A DNA stretch of 33,624 nt from Pseudomonadota bacterium (GCA_022571865.1 JACZXA010000018.1:1-33624); one strand, 5' to 3'; counted from the stretch's first letter, positions 17,074 through 27,372 are shown. The notes: a model not told the origin generated them from the letters alone. Numbers and translations: made by a program.

Positions 17074-18543
17074 TTAACGAATGCCTTCCCAGGCGGCACG
17101 CTCCAGGCCATCTGGATCGTTCACGACTTCGCACCGCTCCGCAAATCGCATCGTAGCCCGCGATTCCCTGCTATAGGGTGCCCAGCCTGCATCGCCGTCG
17201 CGGATAAAGCTTGTCCAGGCACGGTGCATGTCATCGGCCACGGCTTGCGGAACCGGGCCTTCGCCGAGGAATACATCAACACCCGCTCGGTCCAGATTGT
17301 CGAAGGCAAAGGGGATTTCGAGCGCGTGGGTGGCTTTCAGGTTGCCCCCGAATGCCCGTGATTCCCAGCAGAACCAGTACATCCAGGTTTGGGCATTATG
17401 GGGGTCTCTCGCCTCGGCCAGCCGTATTGCCGGAATGCGGAACATGTGGTCGGTTGTCAAGGCGATGATGAGTTCTTGTGGTGAAGCGTCGGGGCGTTGC
17501 GAGCGATAAACGGCTAGCACCTGTTCGGCGCCGTAGTTCGCAACCATGCGGTTGAGCTTTGCGTCATCTACTTCGCCGTAGCCCCATAGTGTGGTTTCGT
17601 GCCGATTGCTCCCGATGAGTACCGGAATATCCGCGCTCGCGCCTGATTCAATGGCACTAAACGGGTTTTCTGGAAGGACTTCGGTGCCGATGACTGGATA
17701 GAACGCCGATACTGCCATGCCGAGTTTGCTCAGAGCACCAGCAGGACCTTCCAGCTTGTCGCAAACCGTCTGTTGGGCTTTGAGAATGGTGTCGACATCC
17801 ACGGCATCGATGCCAATGGCATCATCAATACCGAGCACTTCGAGAAACAGATCCGCCACCTTTTCGCCCGCTTGTGAGGGGAGCGTGTGGTGGGCTGCAC
17901 CACTTTGCGCGATGGCTGCCCGGAACAGCCCCTGGGCTCGGGGACAGCCGAGCAGGGTGGAAACCGCAAAGCCGCCCGCGGATTCGCCAGCGATGGTTAC
18001 CCTGTTCGCATCGCCGCCAAATTGGGCGATATTGTCCCGTACCCAGGCGAGTGCGGTGATCTGATCGAGAATGCCGTTAATGCCGGAGGTCGCGTATTGC
18101 TCCCCGAAACGGGATAGGTCGGTGAATCCGAGCGCACCCAGGCGATAGTTGATACTGACTACCACGATGTCGCCGTTGCGCGCGAAGCGGGCGCCGTTGT
18201 ACCACGGGATGCCGCCCTGGCCGGTGCGATAACCGCCGCCGTGGATCCAGACCAGCACCGGGCGGCCTGCGTTGTCGAGCGCCGGCGTGGTGATGTTGAG
18301 TGTGAGGCAGTCTTCGGCCCAGCGCGCGGGTGCGCTGTCGGTTAATCCACCGGTTGCGACTTGTGGGGCTGCGGCGCCAAACTTCAACGCGGGTCGAACG
18401 TCCGTCCACCCCAGATGGGGTTGGGCCGCCCGAAAACGTAACTCGTCTATGGGGGGTGCTGCATAGGGAATCCCGGCAAAAAGTAATACGCCTTCCTTTT
18501 CGCGACCCTGTACGGGTCCGGTGGTGGTTTGTGCCACGGTCAT
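17074..18543 (-). CDS. Type-B carboxylesterase
   Basis: A 489-residue alpha/beta hydrolase of the carboxylesterase type-B family. The oxyanion-hole motif HGGGY is at 101-105, the nucleophile Ser188 is in the GESAGG elbow, and the conserved EDCLTLNI is near residue 77. The acid and histidine lie in the C-terminal half, with THALEIPF as the likely histidine segment. There is no signal peptide with this start. The ATG at 18543 follows a GGGGGAT stretch; the longer frame to 18669 would overlap the divergent TAXI gene. It hydrolyses carboxylic esters of unknown identity. It is divergent from the TRAP transporter, a common arrangement for uptake plus processing. Confidence 0.92.
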   Translation of the reverse strand: MTVAQTTTGPVQGREKEGVLLFAGIPYAAPPIDELRFRAAQPHLGWTDVRPALKFGAAAPQVATGGLTDSAPARWAEDCLTLNITTPALDNAGRPVLVWIHGGGYRTGQGGIPWYNGARFARNGDIVVVSINYRLGALGFTDLSRFGEQYATSGINGILDQITALAWVRDNIAQFGGDANRVTIAGESAGGFAVSTLLGCPRAQGLFRAAIAQSGAAHHTLPSQAGEKVADLFLEVLGIDDAIGIDAVDVDTILKAQQTVCDKLEGPAGALSKLGMAVSAFYPVIGTEVLPENPFSAIESGASADIPVLIGSNRHETTLWGYGEVDDAKLNRMVANYGAEQVLAVYRSQRPDASPQELIIALTTDHMFRIPAIRLAEARDPHNAQTWMYWFCWESRAFGGNLKATHALEIPFAFDNLDRAGVDVFLGEGPVPQAVADDMHRAWTSFIRDGDAGWAPYSRESRATMRFAERCEVVNDPDGLERAAWEGIR

Positions 18544-18655
18544 GAGAATCCCCCTTCGTGATTCATGCTCAAGGTCACCATCGTCGTTGACCGACCACCT
18601 GGTTTCAAGGGGCAGGGGGCTGGCATAGAATGCGCGCTCGTTTGAGGGGAAATAA

Positions 18656-19792
18656 GTGCGTCTGATCATTTCGCTAACGCTGCTGAGTACGGTGGTTTTT
18701 GCCCAGGCCGGGGAAGTTCAACTGCCTAAAACGCTCGCCTGGAGTGCCTACAACCTTGGAACGACCGGGTATAACCAGGCTGTTGCCATCGGTAAGGTTT
18801 TAAAAGACGAGTACGACGTGACGTTGCGGGTCATTCCCGGGAAAAACGACATCTCAAGGTTACTGCTTCTCGTGAAGGGACGCGTGCAGTTTTCTGCGAA
18901 TGGCATGGCCACCTATTTTGCCCAGGAAGGCGTATTCCAGTTCGAGCACCGGAATTGGGGGCCGCTACGATTACGGCTGGTCATTTCATCGAACGGAGAA
19001 AGCAATCAGGCCCTGGCTGTCGCCGCCGACACGGGTATCACCCACCCGAGCGAACTGAAAGGCCGTCGAGTGCCCTATGTACGCGGCGCTCCCGCGTTGA
19101 ATGTTGCCATCGAGGCATTTCTCGCCTGTGGTGATTTAGGTTGGGAAGATGTAGAGCGGGTGGATTTCCCTGGTTACAACTCGATGTGGAATGGGATAGT
19201 CAACGGGCATGTGGACGCGGCATTCGCGAATACCGTTTCAGGACCGGCGCGCAAACTCGAAGCCTCGCCGCGAGGCATCAAGTGGTTGGAAATTGCCCCC
19301 GATGACGAGGACTGTATGCGACGGTTGCTGAAAGTAGCGCCCTATTTTACCCCGCACGTAGCTACTCGCGGAGCGGGTATTACCGTGGATGCGCCGAACG
19401 TGGGCGTGACCTATCCGTACCCGCTGTTGATCGGCCTGGACACGACCGACGAGACTCTCGTGTATTCGATGATTCAGGTCATTCACAAGCACTACGATGC
19501 CTTCAAAAATGCCGATCCCGGTGCCATCGGTTGGGCAATGGATCGTCAGCTGTTGAGTTATGTTGTGCCCTATCACACCGGCGCGGTACGGTATTTGCGA
19601 GAGATCGGGGTGTGGTCCGAGGAAAACGAGTTGAACAATCAGCGACTGCTCGAACGGCAGCGTGTGTTGGGCGACGCCTGGTTGCGGCACAAACAAAACC
19701 AGTATTCGGAGGACGAGGCTTTCCAGCTTGCGTGGCGAAGTTCGCGTGTCGCGGCGTTGGAAGCCGCAGGATTCGATCCCATTTGGCGATAA
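18656..19792 (+). CDS. TAXI-type TRAP transporter solute-binding protein
   Basis: A 378-residue periplasmic binding protein of the TAXI (TRAP-associated extracytoplasmic immunogenic) family. It has a signal peptide, MRLIISLTLLSTVVFAQA, cleaved before GEV. The mature start has the typical LAWSAYNLGTTGYNQAVAIG, followed by later blocks SELKGRRVPYVRGAPALN and VDAAFANT. The C-terminal 60-70 residues are charged and longer than many TAXI proteins. The start is a GTG at 18656 behind GAGGGGAAA. Four bases after its stop begins the fused permease, so the two form a transporter operon. The solute is unknown. Confidence 0.9.
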   Translation: MRLIISLTLLSTVVFAQAGEVQLPKTLAWSAYNLGTTGYNQAVAIGKVLKDEYDVTLRVIPGKNDISRLLLLVKGRVQFSANGMATYFAQEGVFQFEHRNWGPLRLRLVISSNGESNQALAVAADTGITHPSELKGRRVPYVRGAPALNVAIEAFLACGDLGWEDVERVDFPGYNSMWNGIVNGHVDAAFANTVSGPARKLEASPRGIKWLEIAPDDEDCMRRLLKVAPYFTPHVATRGAGITVDAPNVGVTYPYPLLIGLDTTDETLVYSMIQVIHKHYDAFKNADPGAIGWAMDRQLLSYVVPYHTGAVRYLREIGVWSEENELNNQRLLERQRVLGDAWLRHKQNQYSEDEAFQLAWRSSRVAALEAAGFDPIWR

Positions 19793-19796
19793 TCGC

Positions 19797-21701
19797 TTGA
19801 GCAAACCCGTGCGTTATCTCGTTATAGCAGGCGCAGTCATCAGCCTGTTTCTGGCGATGGATGCTTTACGGCTTTTCACCAGTACGCAGTTACTGAGTAG
19901 CTGGATACGCATCGAAACTCACTATTACTTTGCTCTCCTGGGTTCGTTGTTGCCGTTGGCTTTTCTAATCTTCCCCCGTATACGTTTTGTTGACAGCGTG
20001 CTCTCCATACTAACCATTTCGATATGCGGCTATTTTTTCTTCAATGCGGAACCCATCGTGGATGAAGGATGGGAGTTTGGTGCCCCGGAACTGGCTACCT
20101 GGATGTCGTTTGCGCTTTGGGTGTTGCTTCTCGAGGCAGTTCGCCGATCTTCAGGTTGGGCGATATTCGGGATTGCGCTTGTTTTCTCGATCATGCCTAT
20201 GTTCGCGGACCATTTGCCTGGGCCGTTTGCTGGTTTGCAATCCACCCCCCAGGAAGCAGCCGTATACCACGCGCTCAGTATCGAGAGCATCTTCGGTTTA
20301 CCTTTCCGCGCATTTGCGGATCTCGTGATCGGATTCATTCTTTTCGGTATCGCGTTGCAGTACACGGGCGGCGGAAAGTTCTTCCTGGATCTGGCGTTCG
20401 CGATATTGGGTCACGTTCGTGGCGGTCCTGCCAAAGTTGCCATACTGAGTAGTGGCCTGATGGGGAGCATGAGCGGCAGCGTGATCACAAACGTACTCAC
20501 GACTGGTCAACTCACCATCCCGGCGATGAAGGAGACGGGAATGTCGCCGGAAACTGCCGCCGGTGTGGAAGCCTGTGCGTCCACGGGCGGCGTCTTGTTG
20601 CCGCCGATCATGGGCTCCACCGCGTTCGTGATGGCTACTTTTTTAGAAGTGCCCTATTACCAGGTGGCCCTCGCCGCGGCCATTCCGGCGTTACTCTATT
20701 TTTTCGGTCTGTTTCTCCAGGTGGATGCTTACGCGGCGACTGTCGGGCTCAAGGGTATGCCTCGTGAGGAATTGCCGGGTATCGCCGAGACGCTCAAGGG
20801 CGGCTGGTTTTATCTCGGCGCCTTTGCCGCGCTCATATTCCTGCTGTTGGTGTTGCAACGCGAGGCGGTGGCACCCTATATCGCCACAGGTTTGTTGCTG
20901 GTGCTGAACCAGTTATCGCCCAAGCACCGTTGGCGAATGGCCGATTTGACAGAATTCCTTGCGGCAACCGGGAAGCTGTTGGTCGAACTGGTTTGCGTTC
21001 TCGCGGGTGTTGGCCTGATCGTTGGCGCGCTGTCGGTGACGGGTCTGTCAGGCACCCTGGTCAACGATCTGTTGTACCTCGCGGGAGACTCGTTGTGGTT
21101 ATTGCTGATCATGGGCGCGGTGACGAGCTTTGTGCTCGGCATAGGCATGACGGTAACCGCTGCCTATATTTTTCTCGCGATCGTGTTGGCACCGGCTCTC
21201 ATCCAGGGGAATATGGATCCCATGAGCGTGCACCTGTTCATCCTGTATTGGGCAATGTTGTCCTTCATCACCCCGCCGGTTGCGCTGGGGGCTTATGCGG
21301 CTGCTTCGATTGCCGGTAGTAACCCCATGCGCACGGGGTTCGCTGCCATGAAACTTGGCAGTGTCATCTACTTCATCCCTTTCATATTTGTATTGGATCC
21401 AGGTCTGATAATGAAAGGCGCACCGATGGCGGTGGCGCAATCCGTGCTGGAAGCTTTGTTGGGTATCTGGCTCATCGTCCTTGGCATCCAGGGCTACTTG
21501 CCGTTTCTCGGAGTCGTTCGATCGATGTTGCGGCGCGGTGGTTTGGTGTTGGCGGGGCTGCTGATCGCACTGCCCAGAATCGAACCCTGGGCCGACATTG
21601 GGTTCGACAACAGTATGCAGATCGTAGCAGGCACGTTGGTGGTTGTGTTGGTAGTTGCCTGGCAGCGATATGCAGGCAGAGCGGCGCAGGCCGGTCAGTA
21701 G
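19797..21701 (+). CDS. TRAP transporter fused permease (DctQ-DctM type)
   Basis: A protein of about 634 residues with 15 or more hydrophobic segments, matching TAXI-TRAP permeases in which the small and large membrane subunits are fused. The DctM-like core has GGPAKVAILSSGLMGSMSGS, TAAGVEACASTGGVLLPPIM, and the late PPVALGAYAAASIAG. No ATG precedes the first helix. The TTG at 19797, four bases after the binding-protein stop, is the best start, with a GTG at 19809 as alternative. A longer frame beginning at 19662 only overlaps the binding-protein gene. Uptake is powered by an ion gradient. Confidence 0.9.
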   Translation: MSKPVRYLVIAGAVISLFLAMDALRLFTSTQLLSSWIRIETHYYFALLGSLLPLAFLIFPRIRFVDSVLSILTISICGYFFFNAEPIVDEGWEFGAPELATWMSFALWVLLLEAVRRSSGWAIFGIALVFSIMPMFADHLPGPFAGLQSTPQEAAVYHALSIESIFGLPFRAFADLVIGFILFGIALQYTGGGKFFLDLAFAILGHVRGGPAKVAILSSGLMGSMSGSVITNVLTTGQLTIPAMKETGMSPETAAGVEACASTGGVLLPPIMGSTAFVMATFLEVPYYQVALAAAIPALLYFFGLFLQVDAYAATVGLKGMPREELPGIAETLKGGWFYLGAFAALIFLLLVLQREAVAPYIATGLLLVLNQLSPKHRWRMADLTEFLAATGKLLVELVCVLAGVGLIVGALSVTGLSGTLVNDLLYLAGDSLWLLLIMGAVTSFVLGIGMTVTAAYIFLAIVLAPALIQGNMDPMSVHLFILYWAMLSFITPPVALGAYAAASIAGSNPMRTGFAAMKLGSVIYFIPFIFVLDPGLIMKGAPMAVAQSVLEALLGIWLIVLGIQGYLPFLGVVRSMLRRGGLVLAGLLIALPRIEPWADIGFDNSMQIVAGTLVVVLVVAWQRYAGRAAQAGQ

Positions 21702-21748
21702 AGGTCCTTGACCCGCGGTGAAAGTTTGGGTGTCCTTATTAGACGTCC

Positions 21749-23740
21749 TTAGAATGCGGGTCGCGGGGTCACGATAGGAAACCGTCTCGGGAACTGATCG
21801 AACAGGCTGCCAAGGTCCGCCAGGGCTGCCAGGTTCCCGTTCAATGCCAGATTGCCGTCAGCGATGAGATCCACGGCCGTTGTGAGGCCTAACATCATCC
21901 GTTTGAAGTCAATGCTCGTCAGGGTGAGTTCGGCGCTGGGTGTGTCTGTTTGCTTGTTCTCGAAGGCGTGCAGTACGGCGTTTTCGATGACCATGAGATA
22001 GCTCGTTTCAAGATCGGAGAAGTGCAGATTGAAGTGCAGTGTCTTTCCGTCTGCCTTCGGGCCGTTCAACCGAACCGCCAGGGCCTGGAACAGATTCCGA
22101 ATTGGCATCGCGTGCGCCATGCTTTCGCTAGCCGTGAATTTAGCTGAACTCTCGGTGTCGGCGCGCAACTCCATGGCGCCACTGAGATAGAAATTTCGCC
22201 AGGGTGCGGATTCGGATTGATAACCGAGTTGCTCCAGCGTGTTCGCAAGCAGTGCTCGGGCTGCCGCGTTGTCGGGTTCAGCCATCACTAGATGATTCAA
22301 TACCTCGGCGACCCAGCGATAGTCACCTTCCGCGTACGATTGACGGCTTTTCTCGATTACGGCATCCGCACCGCCCATGAAGTCGACATAACGTTTGCCG
22401 ACTTGTACCGGAGGCAGCGGATACAGATGTGCCGGGTTGCCGTCGAAATATCCAAGGTATTTGACGTATACGGCACGGGCGTTGTGGTGCACGGTTCCGT
22501 AGTAGCCGCGATTCGAAAACTCGAGGCCTAAGCTGTCTGGTAGACGGACCTGCTCCGCAATTTCTTCTTTGGTATAGCCGTGGTTGGCAAGCCTCAGAGT
22601 CTGATCGTGAATGTACTTGTACATGTCTCGTTGCTTTTTCATGTACTCACGTGCTTCTTCTCGGCCCCAGACCGGCCAATGATGGCAGGCGAACTGCACC
22701 TCGAGACGATCGCCATATCGGTCGATGGACTCGTTGATCTGGCTGCTCCAGGCTAGCGCGTCACGAACTTGCGCGCCGCGAGGCGTGTATACATTGTGCA
22801 GATGGTGTGAGGTGATCTCCGCCATACACAGCGCTTTGAACTGAGGAAAATAGAAAACCATCTCGGCGGGCGCTTCGCTGCCCGGTGTCATCTGGAATTC
22901 TATTTCGACACCATCGAGTACTCGTGTTTCGCCGGTTTCCTTAATCGTGTCGTTGGGTACTACAAAGCCGGTACTACCCATGGAAAGAGCGGCGCCCAGA
23001 CCGGCGGTCACAAACGCGGTAGGCGAGGGGGGCAACAGGTTCCCGTACATATAGGTAGCACGGCGGTTCATCACGTTGCCCGCAAGCACGTTTTCGTTGA
23101 GTGCTTCGTCTACGAAGTGTTCTGGAGCGAGCAGTGGGACAGCACCGGACTCGACATCAACCGGATCAACTACCCCGAGTATACCAGCGAAATGGTCGGC
23201 GTGGCTGTGGGTGATAATAATGGCGGATACCACTCTCTCGCCCAGGTGGGTGTTGGCGAGTTCCAGAGCTGCGCGAGAGGATTCAGCCGAGGTAAGCGGA
23301 TCGATGAGAATCCAGCCGCGATCGCCTCGAATGAGCGTCATGTTGGCGATGTCGAACGAACGAATCTGATAGATTCCATCCACGACCTCGTAAAGACCGT
23401 GATGGCGAGCATTGAGTCGTGCCTGGCGCCAGAGGCTGGGGTTCACCGTGTCCGGTGAAGCGTCTTGTTCGAGAAAATCGACAGCTGACAGATCATACGT
23501 TACGCGACCATCCGGACGGGTAAACGTCACGGGATCGATACTGGCGATGAAACCGCGCGAGGCGTTTTCAAAGCTGCGTTGGTCGGCAAATGGCAGCGCT
23601 TCGCGAACCGCGTCATTGGCGATACGGGTGTGATTGGAGGCGGGTTTTGGTGCGGCTAAGTCCGCTGGAAGCTGAAATAGATGATCGCTCATGTCTGCCG
23701 TTCGCGTGCTTGGAGAAGCCTCCATGCTAGCGACTTTCAT
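21749..23740 (-). CDS. MBL-fold alkyl/aryl-sulfatase-like protein (SdsA family)
   Basis: A 663-residue protein of the SdsA1/BDS1 alkyl-sulfatase family. The metallo-beta-lactamase domain carries the Zn motif THSHADH at 177-183, and the family-typical HNVYTPRGAQVRDALAW and CHHWPVWG. A dimerisation domain follows, and the C-terminal roughly 120 residues look like an SCP2-type lipid-binding domain. Length fits the secreted Pseudomonas enzyme, but no clear signal peptide is visible, so location is uncertain. Start candidates are the ATGs at 23740, 23725 and 23692; the first is kept. It is the last gene of a minus-strand run after the transglutaminase (27-base gap). It would release sulfate from alkyl sulfate esters. 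Confidence 0.9.
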   Translation of the reverse strand: MKVASMEASPSTRTADMSDHLFQLPADLAAPKPASNHTRIANDAVREALPFADQRSFENASRGFIASIDPVTFTRPDGRVTYDLSAVDFLEQDASPDTVNPSLWRQARLNARHHGLYEVVDGIYQIRSFDIANMTLIRGDRGWILIDPLTSAESSRAALELANTHLGERVVSAIIITHSHADHFAGILGVVDPVDVESGAVPLLAPEHFVDEALNENVLAGNVMNRRATYMYGNLLPPSPTAFVTAGLGAALSMGSTGFVVPNDTIKETGETRVLDGVEIEFQMTPGSEAPAEMVFYFPQFKALCMAEITSHHLHNVYTPRGAQVRDALAWSSQINESIDRYGDRLEVQFACHHWPVWGREEAREYMKKQRDMYKYIHDQTLRLANHGYTKEEIAEQVRLPDSLGLEFSNRGYYGTVHHNARAVYVKYLGYFDGNPAHLYPLPPVQVGKRYVDFMGGADAVIEKSRQSYAEGDYRWVAEVLNHLVMAEPDNAAARALLANTLEQLGYQSESAPWRNFYLSGAMELRADTESSAKFTASESMAHAMPIRNLFQALAVRLNGPKADGKTLHFNLHFSDLETSYLMVIENAVLHAFENKQTDTPSAELTLTSIDFKRMMLGLTTAVDLIADGNLALNGNLAALADLGSLFDQFPRRFPIVTPRPAF

Positions 23741-23767
23741 TCGGCATAGGGAGCGTAAGCGGGTTTC

Positions 23768-24637
23768 TCAGATTGGACGAACATCCACCGCGACATGAAG
23801 AGTCTGCGTGCCACCGCCGCGGATGTATCCCCGCGTCGGGCTGACATCGCCATAGTCTCGTCCCCAGCCGATCGTGATGTGCTCGTTCTGCGGACGCAAA
23901 TTGTTGGTGGGGTCGAAATCCACCCAGCCAAATTCGGGGCACCAGACCGAAAACCAGGCGTGCGATGCGTCAGCCCCCGTCAGCCGTGGTTGGCCGTCTC
24001 TCGGGCGGGTAAGCAGGTAACCGCTGACGTAGCGAGCGGGTAAACCGCAGGAGCGCAGGCAGGCAATCGCCAGGTGAGCGAAATCCTGACATACGCCAGC
24101 ACGTGCCCCGAGAATATGGGGTACCGGTGTGTAGACGTCGGTTACTCCGCCCTGGTATTCGAAATCTTCGAAAATTCTCCGGGTTATTTCCATCGCAGCC
24201 CGCAGTAGAGGTTTTCCCCGAGTAAAGCTCACTCGTGCATACTCCCCTACCATATCGATGCTGATCCGGGGCGACGGAAAGCAGAATTTCGACGCGTCCA
24301 GCGCATCGTCATCCAGGGGGTTGAGCATCGATTCTGCGATAGACTCCCAGGGGGGGCTCAACTCCAGCAGGATCTCCTGATCGGCGTTGACGTCCACCTG
24401 TACGAGATTTGTGATGATGAGTTCTTCATGCCGCTCCTGGATCACGATGTCGGTGACGGTGTTACCGAAATAATCCGTACGTTGCTGGAAAGAAACCGGT
24501 ACGGGTTCGATGCTGAGTTTGGTACTGAGCACCTGTTGTTTGTCGAACGACCGTGGGGTCAGGTGCAGTAACTGATAAGAAGTCGCAACGGGTTGTTCGT
24601 AGCAGAAACGGGTTGTGTGTGAAATCTGATAACGCAT
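23768..24637 (-). CDS. Transglutaminase-like family protein
   Basis: A 289-residue protein with an N-terminal bacterial transglutaminase-like domain (MRYQISHTTRFCYEQPV..., residues 1-80) and a C-terminal papain-like transglutaminase core. Its catalytic triad is visible: Cys in GVCQDFAHLAIA, His in ASHAWF, and Asp in VDFDPTNN. These proteins are predicted peptidases or amidases. They are repeatedly found beside circularly permuted ATP-grasp and alpha-E proteins, exactly the upstream neighbour here, and are thought to act on a peptide or amide made by those partners. Confidence 0.92.
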   Translation of the reverse strand: MRYQISHTTRFCYEQPVATSYQLLHLTPRSFDKQQVLSTKLSIEPVPVSFQQRTDYFGNTVTDIVIQERHEELIITNLVQVDVNADQEILLELSPPWESIAESMLNPLDDDALDASKFCFPSPRISIDMVGEYARVSFTRGKPLLRAAMEITRRIFEDFEYQGGVTDVYTPVPHILGARAGVCQDFAHLAIACLRSCGLPARYVSGYLLTRPRDGQPRLTGADASHAWFSVWCPEFGWVDFDPTNNLRPQNEHITIGWGRDYGDVSPTRGYIRGGGTQTLHVAVDVRPI

Positions 24638-24705
24638 GGGTTAGTGCGCTGTCGCGCCCGTTTCGGCACGTCGTGACTGAGTTGGGTTGTTTGCGGGACA
24701 GGGCA

Positions 24706-27264
24706 CTAGCTGTGCCGAGACGTATGATCGAAGTACGTCCGGGTAATCACCTGGGACAACATATTCACCGCTTGTTCGGTGCGCTTGAGAAGTCTGGCAA
24801 GGTGGGTACGAAGACCTCGTTTGCTGATGACGTCTACCAATTTGTCAATTTCTGCGAGTGCAAGGTCGGTGTGCGCAGTGAGCAGTATCCGACCGGATTC
24901 GCTCAATCCTTTTTCCGCGTGTTCCAGCGGCATGACGCTCATATGTTCCTGCATGATCTCAATTTGGTGAATCACTGCGCGAGGATTGGAGTTGTCGACC
25001 AACAGAAGATCAAGAACGGTGTTCAGTGTCGGGTTGGCGCGATAGCGGGCTCGATGGGTAATACTGCTGTCGCAAGCGTCCAACAAGAGATTCAACGCAC
25101 CGAGTTGTTGCGGTTCGCGAGTGCACAGATCGCCGATCACCTGGATAACAAAACGGCTACGTTCGAGGCGGCGACCGAGATCCAACAATCGCCAGCCGTG
25201 ACCGCGCGTCATGTTCTCGTGGATCTGGCCGTTGATCGCTGAGAGCTTCTCGATGAGATCGTCCAGCAGTATTGTCGCATCAGCAACCGAGTGAACCCGC
25301 CACCGTAACTGCGGTACTTCCGATAGTTTTTCGAACAACCGCCAGGCATCACGGGAAAGCCGCTCGCGCACATGGTTGGCGGTGCGATAGACGTTGGCCA
25401 GTACCTTGGCGAGACCGTCTTTGCTTTCCGGCCCAAACAGAATGTTCCACAATTCCCGCTCCACCGCCTGTTGCCCGGCGGCGGCGGCGCGTCGCGCCCG
25501 TTGTGCGGACAGGTAGTCCATCGATCCGAGCAGACGGGTGAGAATATCCAGTGCAACGGGTTGTTCGCTGGCATCCCCACCCCCGCCGATGTAGCGAAAC
25601 AATGTTCTGTATAGCCGTACCGCGCCCTCACTGCGCTCGAGATAGCGCCCAAGCCAGAATAAGTCGTCCGCCGTGCGGCTGGGAAGATCCCGGTCGCTGC
25701 GTCGAGTAGCCACGGACAAGTTGCTGGCAACGCTGGTGAGAAAGCTCTCGTTCGAGCGGATCCACACATCTTTGCTGATGTCGCCGGTTGGAGTTGATAC
25801 CCGAGCGAGCCCTCCCGGCATGACCTGATAGCCATGTTCGGTTGCCGCGACATAAAGCCTGAGGGTCATGGGCGCAGCCTCCCACTGACCGTGTTCGTTC
25901 CAGTAAGGTACTGTGGATAGCGCTACGGGTTCTCTTCCGACGTAGTCATAAGGCAACAGGTTGACCGCGCGCTCGAGTTGCACCATGTCGAGGACATCCA
26001 CATCGGTCGCCATGTAGGTGTGTACCGAACTCTCGAGTAGCGGCCTGCGAACGAATGCCTTACGCAGCACCAGGGTATCGATGTGATTTTGAACGTAAGC
26101 GTATTCTTTGGCTTGACCGCACCACCAGGTCGCAAGGCTTGGCAGTGCGAGTTCTTCGCCGAGCAGGCTGAGGCACAATCCAGGTAGAAAACTCATGATC
26201 GCGTCGTTTTCGACCACGCCGGAACCAATGGCGTTTGCGACGACCACGTGGCCATTGCTTGCGGTGCGCAACAGACCCGGTGCGCCCTGCCTGGAGCGTG
26301 GTCGTAACTCCAGAGGATCACAATCCGCGGATTCGATCTGGCGGGTAAGCAGATTGATGATCTTCAGCCCTTCGAGGGTTTTGAGATACAAACGATCATC
26401 ACGTACGGTGAGATCGGCGCCTTCCACCACGGGGAAACCGAGATAGCGACCCAGGAAGGTGTGCTCCGAATAGATGGCATCCTCGGGTCCTCCGGAGAGA
26501 ATCACCGCCAAGCCATCACCGGCCGTGCTCAAAGCACCCAGACGTTGCAGATTGTCGCTGAATGAGCGAAAGAAGTGAGCCAGACGCGATACGCTGCTGC
26601 GATCGAATAGTTCCGGCAAACATCTGGCCATGATCAGGCGGTTTTCAAGGGCGAAACCGAGGCCGGATGGCGCTTCGGTGCGATTACTCAGCACTCTCCA
26701 CTGGCCGTCGGGGGAACGACCGAGATCGAATGCCAACAGGTGCAGGTAGACGCCTTCAGGTGTCTGATAGCCGCAACTCGGCAGTAGGTAGTCCGGGTTT
26801 GCAAAAATAAGTGCAGGGGGCAGATTGCCGTGCAGCAGGGTCTGCGGACCATAGAGATCCGCGACGATTGCGTTCAGCAACTGAGCCCGCTGGATCAGCC
26901 CCGTTTCGAGCGTCTGCCATTCATCAGGATTCAACAAGAAAGGTAGACCGTCGAGTTGCCATGGCCTACGCGTGCCATCGGCGAGATAGGTCACTGCATT
27001 CTCTTCGAGCAAACGACGTACGTTCGTATTGAGGTTAGCCGCCCAGTTTTGTCCTTGATGTAACAGGGTCTCGCCGATGGATCCCCAATGGGCGCGAAGC
27101 TTTCCGTTCGTCATGAACTCGTCGTAAACGCCGCTTACTGACTGGTAGGTATCAGCGATGGAGTTTTCTGGATCTGGCTTGTTCGATTCTTGAGTCATGA
27201 GTGAAGACTGGTTGTCTCTGGTGTTTTGCGGAGCTTGTCTTTGCGTTGGAGAAATGTTCCTCAT
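24706..27264 (-). CDS. Circularly permuted ATP-grasp / alpha-E domain fusion protein
   Basis: An 852-residue protein combining two usually separate gene products. Residues of about 90-480 are a circularly permuted ATP-grasp type-2 domain, with blocks such as AVILSGGPEDAIYSEHTFLGRYLGFPVVEGADL (cited in part) and VVANAIGSGVVEN. Residues of about 525-850 are the helical alpha-E domain, beginning LPSRTADDLFWLGRYLERSE. ATP-grasp enzymes of this group are predicted amide-bond ligases. With the transglutaminase 68 bases downstream this forms a recognised predicted peptide-synthesis or modification module of unknown product. The ATG at 27264 is the longest start; MTQESNK at 27198 is a realistic alternative. 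Confidence 0.9.
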   Translation of the reverse strand: MRNISPTQRQAPQNTRDNQSSLMTQESNKPDPENSIADTYQSVSGVYDEFMTNGKLRAHWGSIGETLLHQGQNWAANLNTNVRRLLEENAVTYLADGTRRPWQLDGLPFLLNPDEWQTLETGLIQRAQLLNAIVADLYGPQTLLHGNLPPALIFANPDYLLPSCGYQTPEGVYLHLLAFDLGRSPDGQWRVLSNRTEAPSGLGFALENRLIMARCLPELFDRSSVSRLAHFFRSFSDNLQRLGALSTAGDGLAVILSGGPEDAIYSEHTFLGRYLGFPVVEGADLTVRDDRLYLKTLEGLKIINLLTRQIESADCDPLELRPRSRQGAPGLLRTASNGHVVVANAIGSGVVENDAIMSFLPGLCLSLLGEELALPSLATWWCGQAKEYAYVQNHIDTLVLRKAFVRRPLLESSVHTYMATDVDVLDMVQLERAVNLLPYDYVGREPVALSTVPYWNEHGQWEAAPMTLRLYVAATEHGYQVMPGGLARVSTPTGDISKDVWIRSNESFLTSVASNLSVATRRSDRDLPSRTADDLFWLGRYLERSEGAVRLYRTLFRYIGGGGDASEQPVALDILTRLLGSMDYLSAQRARRAAAAGQQAVERELWNILFGPESKDGLAKVLANVYRTANHVRERLSRDAWRLFEKLSEVPQLRWRVHSVADATILLDDLIEKLSAINGQIHENMTRGHGWRLLDLGRRLERSRFVIQVIGDLCTREPQQLGALNLLLDACDSSITHRARYRANPTLNTVLDLLLVDNSNPRAVIHQIEIMQEHMSVMPLEHAEKGLSESGRILLTAHTDLALAEIDKLVDVISKRGLRTHLARLLKRTEQAVNMLSQVITRTYFDHTSRHS

Positions 27265-27372
27265 ACCTACGTCTGTGGTATGACAGCATACTGGAACACC
27301 CGTCGAAGCAGTGGTATCACTGTAGAAAGGTAATCGACTGGCTGCAAGTGGCTGGCGGTTAGAAATGTCGGT

